Positions 32,428 to 40,368 of a stretch of 64,000 bases of DNA are shown here, piece by piece. This stretch comes from Nitrospira defluvii. GTDB lineage: Bacteria > Nitrospirota > Nitrospiria > Nitrospirales > Nitrospiraceae. How positions within the stretch are numbered: position 1 is the first letter of the stretch; each line of letters begins with the position of its first letter. Location: assembly GCA_000196815.1 (NCBI GenBank), contig FP929003.1, positions 1,945,501 to 2,009,500 on the forward strand, in the 5' to 3' direction. The notes beneath the pieces are model-generated. The model was given only the letters and a program-made list of their open reading frames with translations, was not told the origin of the DNA and did not search any database. Position numbers and translations under genes: made by a program.

Positions 32428-32550
32428 ATGTCGTGGGAAAACTGGGCGGTCGCCATCGGGTTGGGCGCACTGCTTATGATGTTTTTTGTGCTGATGGAGT
32501 TGTTCTTTGCCAGTCCGCGGCAGCCATTGGATCATCTGCGGCGGAAATGA
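32428..32550 (+). CDS. 40-residue single-span membrane protein
   Basis: An ATG at 32428 preceded by AGAGGAGG opens 40 codons to a TGA at 32548. The product has one hydrophobic helix (about residues 6-29, AIGLGALLMMFFVLMELFF) and a short basic tail ending HLRRK, a plausible single-pass inner-membrane peptide with its C-terminus inside. The strong ribosome-binding site and clean topology support it despite its size. It may work with the preceding membrane protein. Confidence 0.65.
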   Translation: MSWENWAVAIGLGALLMMFFVLMELFFASPRQPLDHLRRK

Positions 32551-32614
32551 CGCGGTGACGAAGACCATGGGGGAGCGAGGTGTCATCCTTGCGTTCCTGT
32601 TCAAGGGCGGGACC

Positions 32615-32630
32615 GTCCGCAACCGCGGAC
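32615..32630. repeat. Small hairpin between convergent genes
   Basis: GTCCGC (32615-32620) and GCGGAC (32625-32630) form a 6-bp stem with an AACC loop, just before the convergent PilZ gene ends. It could act as a weak bidirectional terminator, but no T-tract is present. Confidence 0.3.
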
Positions 32631-32637
32631 GCGCGAG

Positions 32638-32979
32638 CTAGTTGAGACAGGACCAGAGGCCCGGCAGCATTACCTTGGCCATGGCCTTGAGCTCGGATTC
32701 AGATTGCGGGGGGACGCCTGAGAGGGCGATGCCGAAGTGATGGCCCTTCGACCAACATACGGTAGCCCGCCGGACGAGCATGGGCGATTCAGGAGTCGGC
32801 TGGATGACGATGACCACCAGCTCCATTCCGACGCTGACCTGCTCTTTTCCGCGAATACGCCCGCCGGAGGTGTTGAAGTCTTCCGTCACGCCGATGGTCT
32901 GAAATGTGCCGTTTGAATAATAGATCGGATATTGAACGGGTATGCGTCTGGCCCCGCGTTCACGATAGGCTGTGTTCAT
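32638..32979 (-). CDS. PilZ-domain protein
   Basis: The 113-residue product is a single PilZ domain, the cyclic di-GMP receptor fold. The Arg-rich RERGARRIPVQYPIYY segment corresponds to the RxxxR motif, and DFNTSGGRIRG to the (D/N)xSxxG motif, though the spacing is slightly unusual. It probably binds cyclic di-GMP and acts on a partner. Its ATG overlaps the end of the VanZ-like gene by 4 bases, so the two are likely translated together. Confidence 0.85.
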   Translation of the reverse strand: MNTAYRERGARRIPVQYPIYYSNGTFQTIGVTEDFNTSGGRIRGKEQVSVGMELVVIVIQPTPESPMLVRRATVCWSKGHHFGIALSGVPPQSESELKAMAKVMLPGLWSCLN

Positions 32980-33416
32980 CTCGACGATGTTCCTTTCATC
33001 AGGCTGCGTAGGTTCGTTCTCAGTGCGGCCACGAATCCATCAGTCCGAGTGGATGCGAGTTGTTGCCACATCATCAGGGCGGCGGCCATCATGGCGCCCA
33101 GCAGATCGTTCAGGAGATCGTGGGCTGAGGCTTCCCGTCCCGGGGCCGTCCCTTGCGCCACCTCAGTCCATAGACCAAACACCCCGGACAACACGATTCC
33201 AACGAGCAGGGCATAACCAATCGGCCAGCCTCGCCGGCGGAAGCCAACCATGGCCAACCAGGCCAGGAGGCCGTATGCCGGCACGTGAGCCCAGTCACGC
33301 CAGTCGCCCGGCACAAGGTCTAACAGCGATCCGGCGAAACCGTGTCCCGGTACGGCGACGGCGAGGCCGACCAGCAGCGACATGTAGCCGGTCAGCACAG
33401 CGACGATGAGGAACAT
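32976..33416 (-). CDS. VanZ-like membrane protein
   Basis: From the ATG at 33416 (AAAGGA upstream) the product has 146 residues and about four membrane spans. VanZ family features are DWRDWAHVPAYGLLAWL and the later TEVAQGTAPGREASAHDLLN followed by DLLGAMM. Family members are small membrane proteins of poorly known function, first named from a teicoplanin-resistance cluster; no resistance role is implied here. A GTG start at 33443 is possible but less well placed. It overlaps the PilZ gene. Confidence 0.82.
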   Translation of the reverse strand: MFLIVAVLTGYMSLLVGLAVAVPGHGFAGSLLDLVPGDWRDWAHVPAYGLLAWLAMVGFRRRGWPIGYALLVGIVLSGVFGLWTEVAQGTAPGREASAHDLLNDLLGAMMAAALMMWQQLASTRTDGFVAALRTNLRSLMKGTSSR

Positions 33417-33581
33417 GGAGGGAGGTCCTTTCGATGAGTTCACGTGACCCTGCGCAGGGTACTGTGCGGGGTGCGTGAATCACCATCGGTCCTTCGGCGA
33501 AGGGACTAGTGCTTTGGAGGGGCGAGGAGTGTTCGGCAGAGGGATTGGCCGATAATCGGCGAGTGTCGGGAATGAACCGGG

Positions 33582-34094
33582 TCAGGACTTGGTATCGGGT
33601 TTTTGATGTTGCCACTGTCCGGGGGTGGTTGAACGGGCTTGATAGGCCTGCCCGAATCCGAGCACGAGGTGGGCGTCCTGCATCCGTAGCTCCCACAAGG
33701 CAAAGTCGCCGAAGCCGAACATCATTTGTGACTGGGGGAACTTTGCGAGATAACGCTGCTTCACCGATTCATAGGCCATGTCGGTCGGGGGGAGGATTGA
33801 GGCCGTTCCCTGCAGGTTGATGCGTTGCAGCGCCAGCGGGTTTTTGCCGGGCTTGTCCGGTTCGGCGAGAAACAGGCTGACACGGGCGTCTTCAAGGAGA
33901 TGCTGGGTATGTAAGGCCAGCCGGCTGAGGTGAAGATACACGCGGGACCAGTCGTCTCCGAGCAGGTAAGGGACATGGGAACCGAAGGGATGCCCGTTCC
34001 GTAAGGTCAGTAACACGCCGGTTCGGGTTTGTTCGGCCAACGATCTCCACGCTGCGACGATCTCTTCATTCGACATGGCATCCGGCATCGGCAT
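33582..34094 (-). CDS. FMN-binding split-barrel (pyridoxamine oxidase-like) protein
   Basis: The 170-residue product fits the HugZ/PNPOx-like flavin split-barrel family. The strand pairs TGVLLTLRNGHPFGSHVPYLL and the following VYLHLSRLALHTQHLLEDARV (cited in overlapping parts) are typical, and the C-terminal half ends with the FGDFALWELRMQDAHLVLGFG segment. Such proteins bind FMN, F420 or heme; which one cannot be told here. It stands alone, divergent from the lipoprotein group that follows. Confidence 0.75.
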   Translation of the reverse strand: MPMPDAMSNEEIVAAWRSLAEQTRTGVLLTLRNGHPFGSHVPYLLGDDWSRVYLHLSRLALHTQHLLEDARVSLFLAEPDKPGKNPLALQRINLQGTASILPPTDMAYESVKQRYLAKFPQSQMMFGFGDFALWELRMQDAHLVLGFGQAYQARSTTPGQWQHQKPDTKS

Positions 34095-34271
34095 TGTGTC
34101 ATCTCCCTCTCAGCGAATTGTAGCGGCCTCCCGTAAATTGTCCAGCCATCTGAGAAACGGTGTTCGCAAGGGCTTGTGCCCGGGCAAATCGCCCTTTGCC
34201 TGGGGTTTGTCGGCAGGATATGATGGGCCAGCGGCGGAGGAATGTGGTCATGACGAAGGGAGACGGACGCG

Positions 34272-34673
34272 ATGAGACACATGCGATGGGGATTCCTAGT
34301 AGTGGGACTGTGCGCGCTCATGGGCGGAACCGGATGTGGCGGTAAACAAGCGGAGATCAAAGAAGACCGATTGACCGTCGGGCGCGTCCAAGGCGAGGTG
34401 AAAGTCGGCATGTCGGCTGCGCAGGTGGCCGAGCTGCTGGGTTCCCCGAATATCGTTACCACGGACGATAAGCGCCGCGAAGTGTGGATCTACGACAAGG
34501 TGTCCACGGATCGTGTCGATACGGCGAGTTCTTCCTATGCCGGATTGATCATCCTCGGAGCCAACTCCAGCGATCGGTCCAGTTCGCAGCGTCAGCGCAC
34601 CCTTACCATTATCATCAAGTACGATGAAGACAAGAAGGTCCGGGACTTTGCCTACAACTCCACCCAATTCTGA
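34272..34673 (+). CDS. SmpA/OmlA-like small lipoprotein
   Basis: The 133-residue product has a lipoprotein signal ending GGTGCGG. The mature domain holds VKVGMSAAQVAELLGSPNIV and REVWIYDK, the beta-alpha pattern of the SmpA/OmlA (BamE-like) fold that recognises lipoprotein partners. A Ser-rich loop (SSDRSSSQRQRT) precedes the last strand. It is followed after 16 bases by a lipoprotein trio in the same direction. Confidence 0.75.
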   Translation: MRHMRWGFLVVGLCALMGGTGCGGKQAEIKEDRLTVGRVQGEVKVGMSAAQVAELLGSPNIVTTDDKRREVWIYDKVSTDRVDTASSSYAGLIILGANSSDRSSSQRQRTLTIIIKYDEDKKVRDFAYNSTQF

Positions 34674-34689
34674 GACAGCCTGTCGATTG

Positions 34690-35265
34690 ATGCAGCGGCT
34701 CCCTGCGGGCGTTCTTCTTCTCATGGGGCTGTTGATCTTGCTCCAGGGCTGCGTGCAGCAGACGCAGCCGGCGGAATTGTTCCAACTCACGCCGGAGAGC
34801 AGCGCCAATCGAGCGATGCAGACTCGTTTCTTCGATACGGGGAACGATCAGGAATTGTTGTCCGCCTCGGCCGCCGCGCTCCAGGATCTCGGTTTTCAAG
34901 TTGAAGAAAGTGTGCGGGAAGTCGGGTTCCTGCGAGCCGCGAAAGAACGCAGTGCCCGGGAGTATGGTCAATATCGAAACCGGTTCTTTCTCTGGCTGCT
35001 GTCACTCGGACACGTCGTCATCCCGATCGATCTGCACCAAAAAATTGCGGCCAGCATTGTGACGCGACCGCTGAATGAGGCGCATTCGAGACAGGAAGTC
35101 CGGATTATCTTCTATCGGGCGGTGTGGAAGGGCGACGGACAGGCCGACCGCAATTACATTCCTCCCGGCGAACAGAAAATGGAAATGATCCGGGATCCTG
35201 AAATCTATCAGCAATTTTTCGCGAAGCTCTCCAAGGCTGTATTCCTGGAGCCGCATTCGATCTAA
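34690..35265 (+). CDS. Tandem-family lipoprotein 1
   Basis: From the ATG at 34690 the 191-residue product has a lipoprotein signal ending LLQGCVQQ; the upstream extension of the frame overlaps the previous gene and lacks a signal. The mature part shares with the next two genes the block MQTRFFDTGNDQELLSASAA then LQDLGFQVEES. Its C-terminal block is EIYQQFFAKLSKAVFLE. It has an insert of about 50 residues with a hydrophobic stretch (FFLWLLSLGHVVIPI) that the second protein lacks. Function unknown. Confidence 0.78.
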   Translation: MQRLPAGVLLLMGLLILLQGCVQQTQPAELFQLTPESSANRAMQTRFFDTGNDQELLSASAAALQDLGFQVEESVREVGFLRAAKERSAREYGQYRNRFFLWLLSLGHVVIPIDLHQKIAASIVTRPLNEAHSRQEVRIIFYRAVWKGDGQADRNYIPPGEQKMEMIRDPEIYQQFFAKLSKAVFLEPHSI

Positions 35266-35277
35266 CTACGAGGACTC

Positions 35278-35715
35278 ATGAACCGGACACAGGTCGTCGG
35301 GGCAGTTGCGGTCGTGCTGGGAAGTGTCATGTTGCAGGGCTGCGTGGCGCCGGAGCCGCGGCAGGAACTCTTTGCGCCGACCGATGCGCAGATGAAGATC
35401 CGCAGCGCGCAGACCCGCACGTTCGAGGTGAAGGAGCACACCGTGGCGATGCGCGGTGTCATCGCGGCTCTGCAAGATCTAGGATTTATCATCGAACGCG
35501 CGAACGAACCGCTCGGGTTGGTCACGGCGGCCCGCTTTGCCGAACCGAATTATTACGATGTACTCGGTGTGACTGTGACTGTGCGCCCGCAGCAGGACGG
35601 CAAGACCATGATCCGTGCCAATGCGATCTACAACAGCAAGCCGATCGAAGATCCCAAGGTGTATCAGAACTTCTTTGCGGCGGTGGAACGTTCGTTATTT
35701 CTGGTGAAGGACTAG
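35278..35715 (+). CDS. Tandem-family lipoprotein 2 (shortest)
   Basis: The 145-residue product has a lipoprotein signal ending VMLQGCVAP. The shared blocks are AQTRTFEVKEHTVAMRGVIA, LQDLGFIIERANEPLGLVTA, VTVTVRPQQDGKTMIRANA and KVYQNFFAAVERSLFL. It is the minimal form of the family and probably defines the core fold. It lies 12 bases after the first member and is adjacent to the third. Confidence 0.8.
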   Translation: MNRTQVVGAVAVVLGSVMLQGCVAPEPRQELFAPTDAQMKIRSAQTRTFEVKEHTVAMRGVIAALQDLGFIIERANEPLGLVTAARFAEPNYYDVLGVTVTVRPQQDGKTMIRANAIYNSKPIEDPKVYQNFFAAVERSLFLVKD

Positions 35716-36318
35716 ATGGCGGCTCACCCTGTTCGTTCCGCGTACAATCCGTCGAGTTGTTTTGATGGCCGATCGTTCGTGGCCGGCCTCACGCTGCTGC
35801 TCTCGCTGGCCGGCTGTTCGCCCTACGAGTGGCGACATGAGAATCAATGGGAGTCGCGTGACCAGGTCTGGATCGCCGAAGCGAGTCAGGTCAAGGTTCG
35901 AGCCGCCCAAAGCCGGGTCTTCGATACCGCCGATCGTCTGAAGACGATACAGGCGGTCGTGTCCACCTGTCAGGACTTGGGTTTCGCGGTGGAAGTATTG
36001 GATGAAACCCTGGGCATCGTCTCCGGAAAGAAATTTGATGATTACGAATCCTCGCCGTGGGGCGATCCTTCCTATCATTTGTATCGGGACGACGGACTGC
36101 TGATCCTGACCCGGCATTTCCGAAGTTGGGGGCCGTTTTATCACCGCAGCAACCTTGTGCGTCTCACGGTCACCGTTCGTCCACGCGGTGAACAGCAACT
36201 GATTGTGCGCGCCAGCGCCCAGTATTACCTCAAGGCTATCGAGTCCCCGGAGCCGTATCAGCAGTTCTTTCGCCTGCTTGAGCAGGCCCTCTTCATTCAG
36301 GCGAACGCGCTGTCGTAG
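35716..36318 (+). CDS. Tandem-family lipoprotein 3
   Basis: The 200-residue product begins directly after the preceding stop. A lipoprotein signal ends LLSLAGCSP after a longer N-terminal region; an internal start is possible. The shared blocks are AQSRVFDTADRLKTIQAVVS, CQDLGFAVEVLDETLGIVSG, VRLTVTVRPRGEQQLIVRAS and EPYQQFFRLLEQALFI. It carries an insert around the DGLLILTRHFRSW segment at the same place as the first member's insert. Function unknown. Confidence 0.78.
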   Translation: MAAHPVRSAYNPSSCFDGRSFVAGLTLLLSLAGCSPYEWRHENQWESRDQVWIAEASQVKVRAAQSRVFDTADRLKTIQAVVSTCQDLGFAVEVLDETLGIVSGKKFDDYESSPWGDPSYHLYRDDGLLILTRHFRSWGPFYHRSNLVRLTVTVRPRGEQQLIVRASAQYYLKAIESPEPYQQFFRLLEQALFIQANALS

Positions 36319-36380
36319 CGAGAGCCGGAGCGCACGATGCGCCTGAGTGCGAGCTGGCGCAGCCTGCGGCGATGGCTCGC

Positions 36381-37091
36381 TCAGCGGCGTGATCCGCCGA
36401 TGGCATCCGCGTGAGCGCTGCTCAGGGAGCCCTGCTGTAAGACGGGATCGAGATTGAACGCCACACTGATCCGGGGCGCCGTTCCACGGTAGGTGTTCAC
36501 GGCATGAAACAGCCAGCCTGGGAACAGCAGGCATTGTCCGGCCGCAGGGGAATAAGAAATGCTGGTTCCGGCATCATGCAGTTCGGTCATGCTGTACTGG
36601 AGATAGGGCGCCAGCATACGCGGCAGACAGCCCCGCGGATCGTAAATCTGCAATTCGCCTCCCTTTCCGAGGGTCGGACAGACCTCGCCCACATCGACGT
36701 AATAGACGCCTGCCCAAAAACTTCCGGGGTGGGAGTGGGCGGCATTGGTCCCGCCGTTTCGTTGAACGTTGGCCCACACCTCTACGACTTCCCACTCGGG
36801 TCGACGGGCAGCATGGCGGCATCGGTCCGAGAGGGTGGTGACTTGTTTGGCTACTTCGATGACGGGCGCAAACAACTCGCGCAAGGGACGTCCTGCCCAA
36901 TCCATCATGGACAGGTCGTGAGGCGAGGACCACCCGATCACTTCGGTGTCTCGGTGGCTCGGGACGGAAGCCTCGCGCGCCAGAATCAATTGAGAGAGTT
37001 CGGCATTGATGCGTTCGTGATGTGCAGGCGTGAACACCAGCAGAGGTGTTGAGAAAATGGGCGTGATGTGAATCTCGATCTCGGTCGGCAT
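36381..37091 (-). CDS. Putative 2OG-Fe(II) oxygenase (TIGR02466-like)
   Basis: The 236-residue product resembles the TIGR02466 family of putative 2-oxoglutarate/Fe(II) oxygenases. It begins ITPIFSTPLLVF and contains EVWANVQRNGG, then the candidate iron ligands in AAHSHPGSFWAGVYYVD, and later LFPGWLFHAVNTYRGTAPRI, which supplies the distal His and the 2-oxoglutarate-binding Arg. It is probably cytoplasmic. The substrate is unknown; members of this family are often near genes of unknown role. Confidence 0.8.
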   Translation of the reverse strand: MPTEIEIHITPIFSTPLLVFTPAHHERINAELSQLILAREASVPSHRDTEVIGWSSPHDLSMMDWAGRPLRELFAPVIEVAKQVTTLSDRCRHAARRPEWEVVEVWANVQRNGGTNAAHSHPGSFWAGVYYVDVGEVCPTLGKGGELQIYDPRGCLPRMLAPYLQYSMTELHDAGTSISYSPAAGQCLLFPGWLFHAVNTYRGTAPRISVAFNLDPVLQQGSLSSAHADAIGGSRR

Positions 37092-37244
37092 GGAAGGGGC
37101 CCCATCCTGTGTAACGACCGTCGATGCGGGGCAGGCTATCCTCGGATGGGCGACAAGTCAACCTAGGTGTTTTCCCAGGCTGCCCAGATTCAGCCGTCCT
37201 CTTTCCGTGCCCTGCTGGGGCAGGCCGGTCAATGAGCCGGAGGC

Positions 37245-37273
37245 TTGACAGGGCTGTATGGTCGGCCTAGCCT
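37245..37273 (+). promoter_or_regulatory. Putative sigma-70 promoter of the dodecin gene
   Basis: A perfect TTGACA (37245-37250), a 17-base spacer, and TAGCCT (37268-37273) lie 45 bases before the dodecin ATG. The -10 matches only 3 of 6 positions. Confidence 0.4.
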
Positions 37274-37317
37274 GAGGTGCCGAGTGTGGTATCCACCATT
37301 CAACCAGGGAGGCTATC

Positions 37318-37521
37318 ATGTCTGTCGCACGTGTGACGGAAATCATTGCCGCATCCCCGAAGAGTTTTGATGACGCCATTCACAGTGGAATCGCTCGCGC
37401 GAACAAGACGTTACAGCATGTGAAAAGCGCCTGGATCGAGGATCAGAAAGTGGATATCGAAGACGGAAAGATCACCCAGTATCGTGTGGCGTTGAAGGTC
37501 ACATTCGTCCTGAAGGATTAG
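37318..37521 (+). CDS. Dodecin, flavin-binding storage protein
   Basis: The 67-residue product is a full-length dodecin: VTEIIAASPKSFDDAIHSGI, RANKTLQHVKSAWIEDQKV and ITQYRVALKVTFVL cover the whole fold. Dodecins form hollow dodecamers that bind flavins and buffer free flavin in the cytoplasm. The Trp of SAWIEDQ is at the position that stacks with the flavin. A 58-residue unknown protein follows after 9 bases and is probably co-transcribed. Confidence 0.95.
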   Translation: MSVARVTEIIAASPKSFDDAIHSGIARANKTLQHVKSAWIEDQKVDIEDGKITQYRVALKVTFVLKD

Positions 37522-37530
37522 GGGAGCATC

Positions 37531-37707
37531 ATGAAAAATGTGGAGATGACCGTCGAGGGGACTGTGCTGACGATTAAGGTGGATTTGTCGAAGGAGTTCG
37601 GGCCGTCGGCATCGGGGAAGACGACGATTATTGCCTCGACGGAGGGAAATGTCACCATTCCGGGGCGAGAGGAGAAAATCGGCCTGAATGTCTACCGGAA
37701 GAAGTGA
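37531..37707 (+). CDS. 58-residue protein of unknown function next to dodecin
   Basis: An ATG at 37531, 9 bases after the dodecin stop with GGGGAGC upstream, opens 58 codons. The product alternates hydrophobic and charged residues (MTVEGTVLTIKVDLSKEFG, later KTTIIASTEGNVTIPG), suggesting a small beta-sheet protein. The short SGKTTII run resembles part of a P-loop but lacks the rest of that motif. I do not recognise the family with confidence. The spacing supports it being real. Confidence 0.7.
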   Translation: MKNVEMTVEGTVLTIKVDLSKEFGPSASGKTTIIASTEGNVTIPGREEKIGLNVYRKK

Positions 37708-37725
37708 GGCGCTCTGAGGTAAAAC

Positions 37726-37790
37726 GGTTCATCGGATAAGCGACCAGTGAAGGGCCGGGCGAGGTCTTTCCTGTGCTTACCCGATGAGCC
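37726..37790. repeat. Long imperfect stem-loop after the dodecin operon
   Basis: GGTTCATCGGATAAGC (37726-37741) pairs with GCTTACCCGATGAGCC (37775-37790) at 14 of 16 positions, with the two others as G-T pairs. The loop is 33 bases. It begins 18 bases after the small gene's stop and could end the dodecin transcript or stabilise its 3' end. No T-tract follows. Confidence 0.5.
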
Positions 37791-37870
37791 ATTCAGCAAC
37801 GGCCCACTCGACAGCTGGATTCTTGTCATCGAAAAGAGGACAATGACAGCCGAAGCGTCAGACCGGTCGT

Positions 37871-39466
37871 ATGACGATACCCATGGTTTCGTTGACCGCC
37901 ATGCCAAAGACCACGCCCAGCGTGACCGAGCTGCCACCTCCCCAAATCCTGATCGTAGACGACGACCCCGATATCGCACTCGTACTGCATGATCTTCTGG
38001 AGCACGTCGGCTACCGTGTTTCAGTCGCCGGCACCGGCGGCGAGGCTTTGGCCAAGGCGAAGGCGGAATCTCTGTCCGCGGTGGTGCTGGACCTGATGTT
38101 GCCTGATATGGACGGACTCTCGGTTCTCACCCTCCTGAAACAAATCGACCCGGTGCTTCCGGTCATCATGCTGACGGCGTTTGTCGAGGTGGCGAAAAAG
38201 CACAGTTCCCTCACCGAAGGCGCGTTCGGGTATTTGACGAAGCCGTACGATGCCGAAGAATTAAAGGCTCTGATCCGGCGTGCCGTGGGAGTGAAGCATC
38301 TCTCCATCGAAGCTGCGGCGACCAAGCAGGCGTTGACGGCCAGCGAAGACCGGTTTCGAGAAGTTGTGCAGACCGCCCCCGACGCAATTGTGCTCGCGGA
38401 TGGGGAGGGGAAAATCCTCTCCTGGAACAGCGCCGCCGAGCGTCTGTTCGGGTATCTGGCCGGGGAGGTGTTGGGGGAATCCCTGACCATGATCATGCCC
38501 GAACGGTACCGTGCCAGGCATGATCAGGCGCTAGCCCGAGTACGTACCACGGGCGATTTACGCCTGAAGGGCACGATCGTGACCATGCACGGGTTGCACA
38601 AGGGTGGCCGTGAATTTCCTATTGAGATGTCACTGAGCAGTTGGATCTCCGACGGTCAGCGCGTGCACTGCGGCATTGTGCGGGACATCACGGTGCGGAA
38701 AGAGGCGGAAACGCGATTGTTGCAGCAGCAGATTGAGCAGCAGGTTCTGCTGGACCTGATCCCGGCGATGGTCTGGTATAAGGACTCGCACAATCGTATC
38801 CTGCGCGCGAACCGCCGCGCGGCGGACTCCATCAAGAAGACCGTGACCGAGATCGAGGGCCGGTCGACCGATGAATTTTACCCGGAGGAAGCCGAGCGGT
38901 ATCATCAGGATGATCTGGAGGTGATCGTCTCCGGGCGGCCGAAGCTCGGGATCATCGAGCCCTATCACACAGGGTCCGGTGAAAAACGCTGGGTCCAAAC
39001 CGACAAGGTGCCGTACCTGGATCCGCAGGGGAAGGTGCTCGGGGTCTTGGTGTTCGCACAAGACATCACTGACCGGAAACAGACCGAAGAGGCGTTGCGT
39101 GAAAGCGTGGATTGTCTTCGCGTGGTGATGGAGTCGGCATCGAACGGCATCATCATCGCGGATGCCGGCGGAAAGATCCTGTCGGCGAATACTCAGGTCG
39201 AAGCACAGTTTGGTTATGAGCGTGGCGAACTGCTTGGTCATGCTGTTGAACGGCTCATGCCGGCGAGACTGCGTCCGCCAGGCTCAGACCGAGCGGGCGT
39301 TTTTTTGATCGGCCCGGACGACCGATCGGTGAGCCCTGTTTGTGAATGCGTCGGCTTGCGGAAAGACGGCACGGAGTTTCCCTTCACGATGACGCTAACT
39401 CCGTTAATGACGACGAACGGAATCCATACGGTAGTGGCCATCCATCAGGCACAAGGGATCGCATGA
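37871..39466 (+). CDS. Response regulator with three PAS domains and no output domain
   Basis: The 531-residue product starts at an ATG at 37871 or 37901; neither has a clear ribosome-binding site. A receiver domain spans about 25-140 (ILIVDDDPDIALVLHDLL, phospho-acceptor Asp in VVLDLMLPDMDG, LTKPY). Three PAS domains follow at about 155-280, 285-405 and 410-525, with PAC ends such as IVRDITVRKEAE and FAQDITDRKQTEEAL. The protein stops at the end of the third PAS, with no histidine kinase, GGDEF or DNA-binding domain. It overlaps the next gene by ATGA. Confidence 0.88.
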   Translation: MTIPMVSLTAMPKTTPSVTELPPPQILIVDDDPDIALVLHDLLEHVGYRVSVAGTGGEALAKAKAESLSAVVLDLMLPDMDGLSVLTLLKQIDPVLPVIMLTAFVEVAKKHSSLTEGAFGYLTKPYDAEELKALIRRAVGVKHLSIEAAATKQALTASEDRFREVVQTAPDAIVLADGEGKILSWNSAAERLFGYLAGEVLGESLTMIMPERYRARHDQALARVRTTGDLRLKGTIVTMHGLHKGGREFPIEMSLSSWISDGQRVHCGIVRDITVRKEAETRLLQQQIEQQVLLDLIPAMVWYKDSHNRILRANRRAADSIKKTVTEIEGRSTDEFYPEEAERYHQDDLEVIVSGRPKLGIIEPYHTGSGEKRWVQTDKVPYLDPQGKVLGVLVFAQDITDRKQTEEALRESVDCLRVVMESASNGIIIADAGGKILSANTQVEAQFGYERGELLGHAVERLMPARLRPPGSDRAGVFLIGPDDRSVSPVCECVGLRKDGTEFPFTMTLTPLMTTNGIHTVVAIHQAQGIA

Positions 39467-39936
39467 ACCTTCGCCTTGTGTTGACGGTCGGCGCGCTGTG
39501 CTTTATCGCGCTGCTGTTGCTGATCGGCATCCGCACCGCTATCCGTTGGTTGAAGATCCACTATCCGCAGCGGGCCAATGCTGTTTTGTCCGGGGTGAGT
39601 CTGTTCCTGGCCGGGGTAGGCATGTTGATCGCCGTCGAGATGAAGGATCGACCGGCCTTCCGGCCGAATGACCTGCTCACGCTGCAAGAGCCGGTGGTGG
39701 CAAGGACGATCGTGAGTGATCGCGAGTCGCGCAGCATGACCTGCGTCGTGGATCGTCATGAGCATCTGGGCGTGTTGGAGCTCGAAAACGAACGAGGCAC
39801 CATGAGGGCTCGCGTCGAGAGTAACAATACGTCCGAGCCGCTGTATTGTCCGATCGGAGTTGAGGTCCGGATTGAGGCGGCCTGGCTCCATCACCCGACC
39901 ATCACGCATCGCCAGGCGGGCGCAGACGGCCCATAA
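39463..39936 (+). CDS. Small membrane protein of unknown function
   Basis: The 157-residue product starts on the ATGA overlap with the receiver-PAS gene. Two membrane spans lie at about residues 4-24 (LVLTVGALCFIALLLLIGI) and 40-60 (AVLSGVSLFLAGVGMLIAV). The soluble C-terminal part has about 95 residues with strands and His/Arg-rich ends. Translational coupling suggests it works with the PAS protein, perhaps as its membrane partner (inference). Family not recognised. Confidence 0.68.
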   Translation: MNLRLVLTVGALCFIALLLLIGIRTAIRWLKIHYPQRANAVLSGVSLFLAGVGMLIAVEMKDRPAFRPNDLLTLQEPVVARTIVSDRESRSMTCVVDRHEHLGVLELENERGTMRARVESNNTSEPLYCPIGVEVRIEAAWLHHPTITHRQAGADGP

Positions 39937-40368
39937 ATCACCTGCCCCATGCTCTTGACTCATCGACGTGAGGAGGCCTATCGTAACCGGGTGGGGGGAG
40001 TTAACGCCCCGGGGGAATATGTACAAAAAGGGGATTGAGTGTTGAGGATGGTGTGCATGCCCAGCTTGTACTGGGAAGCCTGAAATCCTCCCGAGATCTC
40101 CGCCGTATCTACCTCTCCTCGGTAGGTGCGTCCTCCTCCCACCCAAACCTCCGTCACCACCCTGCATCGTTGGTCCTCATCACTCCTGGTTCGATCACCC
40201 CGCATTTCGTCCGCCGTTACACCGTGTTTTCCTGCATTGAGATGCCGACGAGAATACGCTCAAGGCTTGACTCTCCTGGTCGTTCCCTGTAAACGACGAA
40301 GAGCATACGTATTCGTCAAGTGATTCTAGCGAGCCGGTCCCGTGTGAATTCCTTGCGTGAGAGGTTGA
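39937..40368. other. top6B: Intergenic region before topoisomerase VI
   Basis: No gene is supported in these 432 bases. The reading frames here are short and lack ribosome-binding sites. A TTGACT at 40267 with TAAACG 17 bases later is a weak promoter candidate for the topoisomerase operon. The first 60 bases are G-rich (GTGGGGGGAGTTAACGCCCC), with a short GTTAAC palindrome. Confidence 0.4.
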
